Source of the DNA: a virus
Strand: one strand, 5' to 3'
Virus record (IMG/VR): IMGVR_UViG_3300043444_000031
Coordinates: 1 to 21,821 of that record
Length of the DNA stretch: 21,821 nt
Positions 6,315-14,672 of the stretch are shown here, piece after piece (positions within the stretch are counted from its first letter, which is position 1; each line of letters starts with the position of its first letter). Under the pieces are notes generated by a model. The model searched no databases. It saw only the letters and a list, made by a program, of their open reading frames with translations, and was not told where the DNA came from. The translations under genes and the position numbers were made by a program.

Positions 6315-7286
6315 ATGGCTACGACTATTCGATCTGGAGCCATTTATGGCATAGGTAGGTACGGTGCTGTACGCTATGGCGTTAGCAATGTTGCCTACAC
6401 TCCAGACGGTGTACAAGCCGTAGGCACAAGCGATAGTGGCGTTGTCATATCTGGCGATGCCAATCATGTAGTAGTAAGCTTAGTTAGCCCTGCTGCTGTA
6501 GGTAGTGTTGGTGTTGTCGGTGTAGCTGTTACAAGCGTTGCTGGCGTATATGCCACTGGTGCTGTAGGTACACCAACATTTAGTTTAGCTTGCAAGTTCC
6601 CTGTATCTGGCGTTAGCTCTACAGGAGCTGTCGGTAATTTAACAGTAGCAGCATCAGCTGTAACAAACATCTCTGGTGTTGTAAGCGCCACTGCTGTTGG
6701 AAGCCTATCTGTATCTGGTGATGCAAACACAGAAATCTCTGGTGTATATGCCACTGGTGCTGTAGGCGATCCGTTAGTTAAGTCTGTCAATAGAGTGCCA
6801 GTGGATGGTTTTTCCTCCACTTGCAGCGTTGGTGAATTAACTCTGGTATGTAAAGCCAACATTTCAATTGTTGGTGTACAAGCTGATAGCGCACTAGGTA
6901 TTGCTGTTGCAAAAGCTAGCAGTGTATACGAAGCCTCTGGTGTATATGCCACAGGTTCTGTAGGCAGCGTTAGCATCTTTGAGAACGCTAGACCAACCTT
7001 TGACGGCTTGTCTGTTATAACTAGCCTTGGTACTGTATCTGTTACAACCACGGTATTTGACTACCAAGCTGTTGCTGATCTGTACGATAGAAACAGAACT
7101 GTCTATGTTGAGCGTAAGACTACATCAAAAGACAGAACAGTGATTGTTGAGAAACAAGATAGAACTGTGTATGTTGAAGGTAGAAGTACAACGGCAACTA
7201 GAACAATTGGTGTAGCAACAGTACCTCGTAAAGTATATATGTATAGGAAAACCTCAGCCTCAGACAGAAGTGTGCTGGTGGCTTAA
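6315..7286 (+). CDS. Protein with tandem 22-residue beta repeats
   Basis: A 323-residue protein. Residues 54-229 consist of eight units of exactly 22 residues (starting at 54, 76, 98, 120, 142, 164, 186 and 208), followed by a ninth at 230-250 and preceded by a degenerate one at 31-53. The consensus is roughly S-G-V-Y-A-T-G-A-V-G, four mixed residues with a central hydrophobic, then a variable half. A second repeat type fills 256-323: short strands of DRTVYVE-like sequence every 10 to 14 residues. Fixed-length repeats with conserved Gly/Val suggest a beta-solenoid or stacked beta-hairpin rod. A perfect AAGGAGG lies five bases before the ATG, suggesting high expression. A fibre or head/tail decoration role is inferred. 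Confidence 0.65.
   Translation: MATTIRSGAIYGIGRYGAVRYGVSNVAYTPDGVQAVGTSDSGVVISGDANHVVVSLVSPAAVGSVGVVGVAVTSVAGVYATGAVGTPTFSLACKFPVSGVSSTGAVGNLTVAASAVTNISGVVSATAVGSLSVSGDANTEISGVYATGAVGDPLVKSVNRVPVDGFSSTCSVGELTLVCKANISIVGVQADSALGIAVAKASSVYEASGVYATGSVGSVSIFENARPTFDGLSVITSLGTVSVTTTVFDYQAVADLYDRNRTVYVERKTTSKDRTVIVEKQDRTVYVEGRSTTATRTIGVATVPRKVYMYRKTSASDRSVLVA
6474..7064 (+). repeat. 66-bp in-frame coding repeats
   Basis: Nine in-frame copies of a 66-base unit encode the 22-residue repeats. Some copies are still close in DNA (the segment for SGVYATG occurs nearly unchanged near 6540, 6735 and 6940); others have diverged, indicating expansion by duplication followed by drift. Confidence 0.7.
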
Positions 7287-7295
7287 GGAGTAAGA

Positions 7296-7613
7296 ATGTC
7301 ATTTAGATGGTCAAATAAAGATCCCGATGAAACCTTAGACTACAGTGTTGATTGGTCTAGATGGCTCAATGGTGCAACTATCTCTAGCATCACATGGTAT
7401 GTTGATAATGCTGAAGGTGTTAAGACAGCAATCACTGCTGGTAACACTGTCAACGGTATTCAGAATGTATCACAAACAATCAGTGGTGGTGTTGCCACAA
7501 TCAATCTTGGTTTAGGCACTAACAACTACGAATACAAATTTACATGTCGTATGACTGACAGTTCTGGCAACATTGCAGAGCGTGTCATTAGACTTCGTAT
7601 CAAGGAACAATAA
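7296..7613 (+). CDS. Small Ig-like virion protein, possibly a fibre-tail adaptor
   Basis: A 105-residue protein: MSFRWSNKDPDETLDYSVDWS, then strands (SSITWYVD, VATINLGLGTNNYEYKFTCRMTD) and a closing strand ERVIRLRIKEQ. The strand order and the single Cys/Trp core look like an immunoglobulin or fibronectin-type sandwich. Proteins of this pattern lie just before the adaptor gene in many uncultured podoviruses, and I recall some being named phage fibre-tail adaptor; that name is tentative. AAGGAG precedes the ATG by about five bases, and its stop overlaps the next start by one base. Confidence 0.6.
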   Translation: MSFRWSNKDPDETLDYSVDWSRWLNGATISSITWYVDNAEGVKTAITAGNTVNGIQNVSQTISGGVATINLGLGTNNYEYKFTCRMTDSSGNIAERVIRLRIKEQ

Positions 7614-8335
7614 TGGCCTACAACTATCTTGATCTAGTCAATGAAATTAATAGACGGCTTAACGAAGTTGAGCTAACCTCTAGCAACTTTGCATCAGCTA
7701 CAGGCTTCTATGCCCATAATAAAGACGCTGTCAATGCTGCCATTCGTGACATCAATCATAGCCACCATGAGTGGGGATTCAACCATGTATTGGCAGAAGA
7801 AACTGTAACCGCTGGTACTATTCGCTATGGCTTTCCCATTGATGCAAACACCATTGACTTCGATACATTCCGTATCAAAGAAGACAGCACACTTGGTAAT
7901 AAAACTCAAAAGCTCACAATCATTTCGTATGAAGATTATCTGAGCAAATATATTGATCATGAATACTCCACCGACACTTCAAAGCGTGAAGTGCCGAAGT
8001 ATGTGTTTCATGCACCAAGTCAAGAGTTTGGCATTGTTCCTGCACCAGATCAAGCATATGAACTGCTGTATGAATACTACCGAATTCCCGTAGATCTGCA
8101 AAGCTACTCTGATGTTCCATCTGTACCTGAGCGATTCCGTCATGTCATCATTGATGGTGCTATGTACTACGCCTATATGTTCAGAAGCAACGAGCAATCA
8201 GCAACTCTTTCAAAAGGGAAGTTTGAAGAAGGCATCAAGCGTATGCGCACTATGTTGGTCAATCGCTATTCATACATGCGCTCTGGAATGATTATTCCAT
8301 CTAAGGCTTCTGCCTTTGGTGACAGGGTGAACTAA
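7613..8335 (+). CDS. Head-to-tail adaptor (SU10 adaptor / T7 gp11-like)
   Basis: A 240-residue protein that would form the ring joining the portal to the tail nozzle. It starts with an amphipathic helix (YNYLDLVNEINRRLNEVEL), then a helix with an INHSHHEWGF end near residues 47-56. A beta region follows (TIRYGFPID, FDTFRIKED), then an extended segment (QEFGIVPAPDQAYELLYEYYR), and two C-terminal helices including PERFRHVIIDGAMYYAYMFR. This order matches the SU10 adaptor and T7 tail tubular protein A families, and the length fits. The nozzle gene follows with a one-base overlap, as in T7 gp11-gp12. Assigned by pattern and synteny. Confidence 0.75.
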   Translation: MAYNYLDLVNEINRRLNEVELTSSNFASATGFYAHNKDAVNAAIRDINHSHHEWGFNHVLAEETVTAGTIRYGFPIDANTIDFDTFRIKEDSTLGNKTQKLTIISYEDYLSKYIDHEYSTDTSKREVPKYVFHAPSQEFGIVPAPDQAYELLYEYYRIPVDLQSYSDVPSVPERFRHVIIDGAMYYAYMFRSNEQSATLSKGKFEEGIKRMRTMLVNRYSYMRSGMIIPSKASAFGDRVN

Positions 8336-10311
8336 TGGATCAGTGGCAAACGTACCCGTTTGAGTTTAGAGGTGGACTCATCTCTAGCTTATCTCCATTA
8401 CAGCAAGGCACTGCTTTGCCGGGAAGTGCTCGCATCCTAAAAAACTTTGAACCATCTATTGACGGTGGTTATAGACGCATTGAAGGGTTCGATAAATATG
8501 ACAGCAACTTTGTACCTGCATATGGAGCACCTAAAGTGCAAGGTAGTGGACAGAGTGGAACAACTCTCGTCATTGCTAACATCTTCACTGCACCGTCTGC
8601 TGGAAGCACATTCACCATTGCTGGTGTCACTGGCACATACACCGTTGCTGCGTTAGGCGTTTCTTACAGCAGCACAAACAAAACAGCAACACTCACTCTT
8701 ACAACTTCTTTAGCAAGTAGCCCAGCTGACAAAGCTGCTGTCACCTTCACAAGCCATACAGGTACAGTGAAAGGTGTTGCTGCTTGGGAAGAGACAGTGC
8801 TTGCTGTTCGTAACAACGATGTTTACAGAGGCACTGGCACAGGATGGACTAAGATAAATGTCCCATCATATGGCACTGTATTGGTTAATGGCGGTTCTCA
8901 GACAGGCTCTTCATTAACTGTTGACGGCTTGTCTCATGCTCCAAAGATTGGTGACACGTTCACCGTTGCTGGCATTGAGAAGGTTTATACAGTGTTGACA
9001 AATGCCACAGTGACTAGCGGTGGTGCTACATTGTCTATTAGTCCTTCATTGGCTAGCAGTCCAGCTGACAACGCTGCAATCACTTGGTTGACAGCAAACT
9101 ATAGCAGCGGTGTAAAACTTAGAACAACTAAATATCGCATTGGTACAACTGAGAAGATTGCTGGCGTTGATAGTGCCAACTACCCATTCGTTTGGGATGG
9201 TACAACCTTTACAATTTTAAACAACTTAACAACTGATATTTCTGCTGCTGAGTTTATTCTATGGCACAAGAATCAGTTGTTCATTGCCAAGGGCGACAAG
9301 ATTGTTTTCACTTCCCCCTATACAGACAATGATGTAAACCCAGCCAATGGTGCTGGTGTTATTTCTGTTGGTGGAAAGATCACTGGACTAATTACTTTCC
9401 GTGAAGCACTCATTGTGTTTATGGAGAAGGGTATTAGTCAGCTGATTGGTAACACCTTGGCTGACTTCAACTTGCAACCAATTACCCGCAGAGTGGGTTG
9501 TGTTGCTGCTGACACCATCCAAGAAGTTGGTGGAGATGTCATGTTCTTAGGACAAGACGGTCTTCGTCTGCTTGGTGCAACAGATAGAGTTGGTGACTTC
9601 AACTTAGGTATTGTGTCTAAGGCTATTCAGAAAGAAACCACAGATCTCATCGCTGCTAGCAGTAGCTTTGCCAGCGTTACCATCAAGCAGAAGTCTCAAT
9701 ATCGCATCTTTGGATATAACCAAAGCGTCACTGCCACATCATCTAAGGGCATCTTAGGCACTCAGATGAGTGGTGATAACACATCAGACATTGCTTGGGC
9801 AGAACTCTCCGGCATCAGAGCTTTTGTTGCTGATTCGGAATATAAGAACCAAACAGAAACCATTGTCTTTGCACACACAGATGGTTATGTCTATCAGATG
9901 GAAAATGGTAATAGCTTTGATGGTGCAAACATCTTTGCTTCCTTTGCCACCCCATTTGTGCACATCAACGACCCACGGATTAGGAAGACTTTCTACAAGC
10001 TTTTCCTTTACACAGATCCACAGGGAAGTGTTACCACTTCAGTGAACCTGAAGCTTGACTTTGACACTCAAGGAAGCGTTCAGCCTGACACCATCACCCT
10101 GTCAAACGACACAGGAAGTGTTGGTTTTTATGGCACAGCCAGCGCCATTTATGGTACAACTGTGTACGGAAGCAAACTTAAGAAGCTCTTCCAGACACAA
10201 GTAATAGGCTCTGGTTTTTCAGTTTCCCTACAATTTATTTCAGATGGTCAAAATCCACCGTTTTCATTGGATGCTGCCACTTTGGAATTTGCTACCCATG
10301 ACAGAAGATAA
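8335..10311 (+). CDS. Tail nozzle / tubular protein B (T7 gp12-like)
   Basis: A 658-residue beta-rich protein expected to form the hexameric nozzle of the short tail. The N-terminus (FEFRGGLISSLSPLQQG, then KNFEPSIDGGYRRIEGF at about 36-52) is the usual opening of this family, followed by beta-propeller-like strands such as WEETVLAVRNNDVYRG and FILWHKNQLFIAKGDKIVFTS. Two related domains of about 70 residues are inserted at 69-138 and 184-251, each with TLVI or SLTV, GxTFTxAG, YTV and SLASSPAD. The C-terminal third is beta sandwich, ending with FATHDRR. Its position after the adaptor supports the call. The duplicated domains may bind surface sugars (inference). Confidence 0.75.
   Translation: MDQWQTYPFEFRGGLISSLSPLQQGTALPGSARILKNFEPSIDGGYRRIEGFDKYDSNFVPAYGAPKVQGSGQSGTTLVIANIFTAPSAGSTFTIAGVTGTYTVAALGVSYSSTNKTATLTLTTSLASSPADKAAVTFTSHTGTVKGVAAWEETVLAVRNNDVYRGTGTGWTKINVPSYGTVLVNGGSQTGSSLTVDGLSHAPKIGDTFTVAGIEKVYTVLTNATVTSGGATLSISPSLASSPADNAAITWLTANYSSGVKLRTTKYRIGTTEKIAGVDSANYPFVWDGTTFTILNNLTTDISAAEFILWHKNQLFIAKGDKIVFTSPYTDNDVNPANGAGVISVGGKITGLITFREALIVFMEKGISQLIGNTLADFNLQPITRRVGCVAADTIQEVGGDVMFLGQDGLRLLGATDRVGDFNLGIVSKAIQKETTDLIAASSSFASVTIKQKSQYRIFGYNQSVTATSSKGILGTQMSGDNTSDIAWAELSGIRAFVADSEYKNQTETIVFAHTDGYVYQMENGNSFDGANIFASFATPFVHINDPRIRKTFYKLFLYTDPQGSVTTSVNLKLDFDTQGSVQPDTITLSNDTGSVGFYGTASAIYGTTVYGSKLKKLFQTQVIGSGFSVSLQFISDGQNPPFSLDAATLEFATHDRR
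8539..9087 (+). repeat. Duplicated ~70-residue domain in the nozzle gene
   Basis: Copy 1 spans 8539-8748 and copy 2 spans 8884-9087, offset by 115 residues. Shared positions include G-Q-S/T-G, the TFT-AG strand, YTV and the closing SLASSPAD-AA-T. The DNA copies have diverged, so the duplication is old. Confidence 0.65.
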
Positions 10312-10320
10312 GGACCAATT

Positions 10321-13300
10321 ATGACGGGCTACGTTCGTGTAGATACAAGTAATAACATTGCTGACGGAAACGTCATCAACGCCGCAGACTTAGACAATGA
10401 GTTTGACGGCGTACAAGCTGCGTTTAATGCCTCTACTGGTCACACACATGGTGGCGGCGCAGGTGAGGGTGCTCCAATTACAGCCATTGGTCCTGCACAA
10501 GATGTTACAGTTTCATCAACGCTGATGGCTCCTAAGACTACTAACACTGTAGATGTTGGTAGCTCATCTCTTAAATTCAAAGATCTGTACATTGCTGGTA
10601 CAGCATATCTCCCAACTGTTTCTTCTACCACTGTCAACGCTACAACTGTTGACACTACCAACATTGAAGTTACAAACATCAAAGCTAAAGATGGCACTTC
10701 TGCTGGTTCTATTGCAGACAGCACAGGTGTTGTTACCTTGGCAAGTGCTGTACTAACTACAGCAGATATTAATGGTGGTACTTTAGATAATGTCACTATC
10801 GGTGGTAGTACAGCTGCTGCTGCTACATTCACCACTGTTGTTGGTACAGATGCCACAGACTCTACATCCACCACCACTGGCGCATTCAAAACAGCAGGTG
10901 GTTTAGGTGTTGCTAAAGCTCTTTGGGTTGGTGGTCTTGTTAACGTTGCTGGTGCAACAACTCTGCAAGGCACTTTAACAGGCTCAGACGCTACAGATTC
11001 TTCTTCATCTACCACTGGTGCATTTAAAACAGCTGGTGGTTTAGGTGTTGCTAAAAAGTTGTTTGTTGGTTTAGACGCTAACATTTATGGAGTCACCGTA
11101 GGCCGAGGCGCTGGCGCAGTATCTACAAACACCGCTGTTGGTGCTAGTGCTTTGGCGGCTAATACTACAGGTGCGTTTAATACTGCTGGTGGCGCAAACG
11201 CCCTTGCCTCAAATACATCTGGTGTCGCCTCTACCGCTTTTGGCTATAACGCACTAACGCTTTCCACAGGTGATGCGAACAACGCTTTTGGTCGTCTTGC
11301 AATGCCAGCAACAACAACTGGCACAAATAACGCAGCATTTGGAAATAATACGCTGCAAGCAAACACCACTGGTTCATACAATACCGCACTTGGTGCAAAT
11401 GCCCTTAATGCCAACACCACAGCAAGCAACAGCACTGCTGTGGGTTATCAGGCGGGGTATGCCAATACCACTGGTGAATACGGAATGTTCGTGGGCTACC
11501 GTGCTGGCTACTCAAACACGACTGGCGCAAACAACACTGCACTTGGTTCAGCCGCTCTTGCATCAAACACCACAGCATCAGGCAACACTGCTGTAGGCTA
11601 TCAAGCGGCATACAACAACACCACAGGCGACTATTTCACTGCCGTTGGCTTTGAGGCAGGTTTGTCTACAACTACTGCCACACGTGTCACTGCAATTGGC
11701 TCTCAAGCGCTTCGTTCAAACACAACTGGTCGCAACACGGCTTTGGGTTGGGCGGCTTTGTACACCAACACTACTGGCACTTTAAACACGGCTCTTGGTG
11801 ACGGCGCTCTTTATTCTGCAACTACTGCAGACGGAAACACAGCCGTTGGCTACGGCCCTCTCTTGCTTAACACTACGGGGGCGTCAAACACAGCCGTTGG
11901 AACAAGCGCACTTCGCTCCAACACCACAGGCGCCAATAACACAGCCGTTGGTTTTCAATCTCTTTACAGCCAAACCTCGCCGACCACAGGTCGCAATACT
12001 GCTCTTGGTTATCAAGCTGCTTACAGCCTGACAACCGCCGACAGAAACACGGCTATCGGCACATTTGCTCTTCAAGCGTTTACTACTGGCTATAACAACG
12101 TTGCGGTTGGTGAACAGGCCATGTATGGCGGCGCAAGCGCCTCTGGAAACGATAACGTAGCTGTCGGTAAGAGCGCAGGCTCTTCCATGTCTTCAGGTGC
12201 GTTCAACACCATTGTTGGTTCTAATGCGCTTGCATCTAATACCACAGCGCAAGGAAATACTGTGGTGGGTTATCAGGCGGCGTACACAAACATCACGGGC
12301 AGTTTTATTGATGTGTTCGGTAGGGATGCCGCATACAACAGCACCGCAAACGGCATAACGGCCTTTGGTCGTGCGGTGCTATACGCAAACACCAGCGGCA
12401 CAGAAAACACAGCAGTCGGCACTTCGTATGCCACTTACGCCGCATTGCGTTTCAATACCACTGGTTCGTACAACGTGGCTATGGGTGGTGGCGCACTTGC
12501 AAGCAACACCACAGCAAACGCCAACACAGCCGTGGGCTATCAGGCGCTTTACTCAAACACCACAGGTGTAGGCAACACTGCGGTTGGGTATCAGGCGGGA
12601 TATGCAAACACAACGCAGAGTCGAGCCACTTGTATTGGATTTTTGGCTGGAGTTGCTGCAACTGGAGAGTCAAACACTTTGATTGGAGCGTATGCTGGCT
12701 ACAACATTACAACTGGTGAAAGTAACACCTGCGTTGGTGGTCGAAGTGCGCTTGGAAACAATGAAGGCGCAGGGTTTAGCCTCACCACTGGTACATATAA
12801 CAACTTCTTTGGTGGAGCTGCTGGAGGATACGTTACTACGGGTTCTAAAAACACCATTCTTGGTAACTATGACGGCAACCAAGGCGGCTTAGACATTCGC
12901 ACAGCAAGCAACTACATAGTGCTGTCTGATGGGGATGGGAATCCACAGATTTATAACAATGCGGTAACTACCTTTTTTGGATTGGGTGGAACAGCGGCAA
13001 CATACACTGGAACGATTGAATTAAAAGGCGCAGATGCTAACAACAGGGGTGCTTATGTGTACTTCTCACAAAATGGTTCACAGGTTGGGTATGTTGGTGT
13101 TAAACGAGCAATCCAAGGCGGTTCCGCTGGAACTTCTGGTTTTATGTACATCTCCAATGATGGTAATTATGGCGTTTACTTGAACGGTACAACAGCAACA
13201 TCATGGAGTTCTGCATCTGACGAACGCTTAAAAGAGAACCTTGTTGAAATCACAGATGGCGCAAATAAAGTTGCATCGCTTCGTGCTGTCATTGGCAACT

Positions 13301-13506
13301 GGAAAGCAGATGCAGACAAAACTCGCAAGCCATTCCTGATTGCTCAGGATGTTCAAGCGGTATTGCCAGAAGCGGTAAGCCAATCTGTTCAAAGCAAAGA
13401 TGACCCGACTGAATACCTTGGTGTGTCCTACACCGAAGTCATCCCACTTCTGGTTGCAGCAATCAAAGAACTCAAAGCAGAAATTGATTTATTAAAAGGA
13501 AACTAA
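10321..13506 (+). CDS. Tail fibre with YadA-head-like repeats and S74 self-cleaving chaperone
   Basis: A 1061-residue trimeric receptor-binding fibre. Residues 1-60 form an attachment region rich in Asp/Asn. Residues 95-255 are a shaft with LYIAGTAYLP and two related 31-residue blocks (175-205 and 221-251, TTGAFKTAGGLGVAK). Residues about 258-880 hold some 34 repeats of NTAVGYQAL-type sequence spaced 14-20 residues apart, the left-handed beta-roll of YadA heads. Residues 880-960 are a beta tip with YVYFSQNG. The C-terminus is an intramolecular chaperone of the endosialidase type (Peptidase S74): SDERLKENL with Ser966 and Lys971 spaced as in the known catalytic dyad, FLIAQDVQAVLPEAV, then a final coiled coil. 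Self-cleavage before Ser966 would release 96 residues. AAGGA precedes the ATG by six bases. Confidence 0.9.
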   Translation: MTGYVRVDTSNNIADGNVINAADLDNEFDGVQAAFNASTGHTHGGGAGEGAPITAIGPAQDVTVSSTLMAPKTTNTVDVGSSSLKFKDLYIAGTAYLPTVSSTTVNATTVDTTNIEVTNIKAKDGTSAGSIADSTGVVTLASAVLTTADINGGTLDNVTIGGSTAAAATFTTVVGTDATDSTSTTTGAFKTAGGLGVAKALWVGGLVNVAGATTLQGTLTGSDATDSSSSTTGAFKTAGGLGVAKKLFVGLDANIYGVTVGRGAGAVSTNTAVGASALAANTTGAFNTAGGANALASNTSGVASTAFGYNALTLSTGDANNAFGRLAMPATTTGTNNAAFGNNTLQANTTGSYNTALGANALNANTTASNSTAVGYQAGYANTTGEYGMFVGYRAGYSNTTGANNTALGSAALASNTTASGNTAVGYQAAYNNTTGDYFTAVGFEAGLSTTTATRVTAIGSQALRSNTTGRNTALGWAALYTNTTGTLNTALGDGALYSATTADGNTAVGYGPLLLNTTGASNTAVGTSALRSNTTGANNTAVGFQSLYSQTSPTTGRNTALGYQAAYSLTTADRNTAIGTFALQAFTTGYNNVAVGEQAMYGGASASGNDNVAVGKSAGSSMSSGAFNTIVGSNALASNTTAQGNTVVGYQAAYTNITGSFIDVFGRDAAYNSTANGITAFGRAVLYANTSGTENTAVGTSYATYAALRFNTTGSYNVAMGGGALASNTTANANTAVGYQALYSNTTGVGNTAVGYQAGYANTTQSRATCIGFLAGVAATGESNTLIGAYAGYNITTGESNTCVGGRSALGNNEGAGFSLTTGTYNNFFGGAAGGYVTTGSKNTILGNYDGNQGGLDIRTASNYIVLSDGDGNPQIYNNAVTTFFGLGGTAATYTGTIELKGADANNRGAYVYFSQNGSQVGYVGVKRAIQGGSAGTSGFMYISNDGNYGVYLNGTTATSWSSASDERLKENLVEITDGANKVASLRAVIGNWKADADKTRKPFLIAQDVQAVLPEAVSQSVQSKDDPTEYLGVSYTEVIPLLVAAIKELKAEIDLLKGN
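10843..11073 (+). repeat. Direct repeat in the fibre shaft
   Basis: Two coding blocks 138 bases apart (starting near 10843 and 10981) are very similar in DNA, sharing among other stretches the run for GGLGVAK. They mark a recent local duplication in the shaft. Confidence 0.6.
11096..12880 (+). repeat. About 34 YadA-head-like coding repeats
   Basis: In-frame units of about 45-60 bases each encode (N)TA(V/L)GxxAL followed by xxNTTGxx. The DNA copies are varied and not identical, so this is a protein-level repeat, not a tandem array of exact units. By eye the region is somewhat richer in G+C than the genes before it. Confidence 0.85.
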
Positions 13507-13508
13507 AA

Positions 13509-13730
13509 ATGACTATTGAAACTCAACAGCCCACAGCCGAAGAAATTGCAAAGCATTACAGCGCCGCAATGGACAGCGTAAACCTCATCAATGGTGGTAA
13601 GCCTGAAGAAACTACCGATGAGGAATGGACTGACACCGTTGCACGAAACAAAGAGCACCTGCGCATCATGCTCGCCAAAGACTTCTGGACCAATGAGGAT
13701 TTGAGTCCTCTGCAATCTGCGGTGGCGTAA
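13509..13730 (+). CDS. Small fibre-companion protein
   Basis: A 73-residue acidic protein: an N-terminal helix (EEIAKHYSAAMDSVNLIN), an Asp/Glu-rich turn (GKPEETTDEEWTDT), and the C-terminal block ARNKEHLRIMLAKDFWTNEDL. It begins two bases after the fibre stop behind AGGA at the proper distance. I have seen similar short genes directly after S74-type fibres, so it may travel with the fibre and help its assembly or stability; this is inference from position. The two may form an exchangeable host-range cassette. Confidence 0.65.
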   Translation: MTIETQQPTAEEIAKHYSAAMDSVNLINGGKPEETTDEEWTDTVARNKEHLRIMLAKDFWTNEDLSPLQSAVA

Positions 13731-13915
13731 TGACAGACCATCAAACAGAGACAGCATCAGCATTAGTTGCTAAGGTGGCTCCACCAGCTACCGTATCTCT
13801 AGCAACTGTTGCTGGCTTTCAAGTGTCTGAGCTAGTCCTATGGGCTACGCTCATCTACACTGTTTTGATGATTGGTCATAAGCTTTACCAAATCTACAAA
13901 GACTTACAAAAGTAA
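13730..13915 (+). CDS. Small single-TM membrane protein, possible holin
   Basis: A 61-residue protein opening the lysis region; its ATG overlaps the previous stop (TAATG). A polar N-terminal 16 residues and a Pro/Val/Ala stretch precede one transmembrane helix at about 33-50 (SELVLWATLIYTVLMIG), followed by a short basic C-terminus (HKLYQIYKDLQK). Size, charge and place fit a small holin or pinholin, but holins are poorly conserved and the 3TM-type protein at 15100 is the better holin candidate. The next gene's GTG start lies one base after its stop. Confidence 0.6.
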   Translation: MTDHQTETASALVAKVAPPATVSLATVAGFQVSELVLWATLIYTVLMIGHKLYQIYKDLQK

Positions 13916-13916
13916 T

Positions 13917-14672
13917 GTGGATCCGATCAGCTTGCTTATGGCAGCACAAGCTGCCGTTGCCGCCGTTAAGAAGGGATGTGAATTTCTCTCTGAAGGTAAG
14001 AGCGAAATCAAAAAGCTTAAGTCAACTATTGAGAACGGTGTTGCAGATGCCAAGGCGATCTACTCAGAAGTTACAAACTTATGGAGTTGGGTTAAAGGCT
14101 TATTCGGAATACAACAGAGCAAAGCTGAAACTAAGGTTGATGTTAAAAAGACTGACAGCCTCAAAGATGTAAAGATTGATTATAAGCCAAAGCCTTTTGA
14201 TCAGCTGACATATGAAGAATATCAGACACAGTCGATACATCAAGTATGTGAACAGCTTAAAACATTTTTTGAGATAAGAAGAAAACTTAAAGAGCATTGT
14301 CTTGAACTAGAGGAAATATCAAAGACAACAACAACAATTGAGGACAGTGCTTTAGATAGGGTTGAGATTGAGTTGCAGCTAGAGAATATGACAACTCAAA
14401 TTAGGGAAGCAATGGTTTATGCACCATTAGAACTTCGCAACATATATAGCAGATTCTTAGCAATGTATGACCTGATCCTAGAAGAACAGGAGTTTGATAG
14501 GCAACTTAAACGCAAGCGTGAAAGAGACAGCAAGTGGCAACGAGAACTCCTACGCAATCATCTAATAGATCGGGCAGTGGTTTCAGTAACGGTGCTTCTG
14601 GGAATTCTCTGGATGTGGGCAACGCTGCTGTCACTAGGATGGCTCGTGAGGACACACGGTGGTTCATCGTAG
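13917..14672 (+). CDS. Tail-anchored helical protein of unknown function
   Basis: A 251-residue protein read from GTG 13917, giving MDPISLLMAAQAAVAAVKKG. This N-terminus fits homologues of this common aquatic-phage family better than the TTG-like upstream reading at 13872 inside the preceding gene. Residues 5-65 are helical; 100-170 hold charged helices (QLTYEEYQTQSIHQVCEQL); 170-215 carry the usual family block with YAPLELRNIYSR, then a run of Arg/Lys/Glu. One transmembrane helix at about 221-244 leaves only a few residues outside. It is predicted to be anchored in the inner membrane with its bulk in the cytoplasm. Function unknown; position among lysis genes suggests a part in membrane disruption or superinfection control. 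Confidence 0.65.
   Translation: MDPISLLMAAQAAVAAVKKGCEFLSEGKSEIKKLKSTIENGVADAKAIYSEVTNLWSWVKGLFGIQQSKAETKVDVKKTDSLKDVKIDYKPKPFDQLTYEEYQTQSIHQVCEQLKTFFEIRRKLKEHCLELEEISKTTTTIEDSALDRVEIELQLENMTTQIREAMVYAPLELRNIYSRFLAMYDLILEEQEFDRQLKRKRERDSKWQRELLRNHLIDRAVVSVTVLLGILWMWATLLSLGWLVRTHGGSS

Noticed and set aside
6464-7051. Minus-strand open frame opposite the 22-residue repeats
   Set aside because: It is periodic only because the sense repeats are; every gene in the window is on the + strand.
10440-11084. Minus-strand open frame of 214 codons opposite the fibre gene
   Set aside because: It lies fully inside the fibre gene, reflects the Thr/Ala/Gly codon bias of the repeats, and has no ribosome binding site or neighbour on that strand.
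11096-12880. Possible CRISPR-like array
   Set aside because: Repeats are in frame, variable and coding; no constant repeat with unique spacers.
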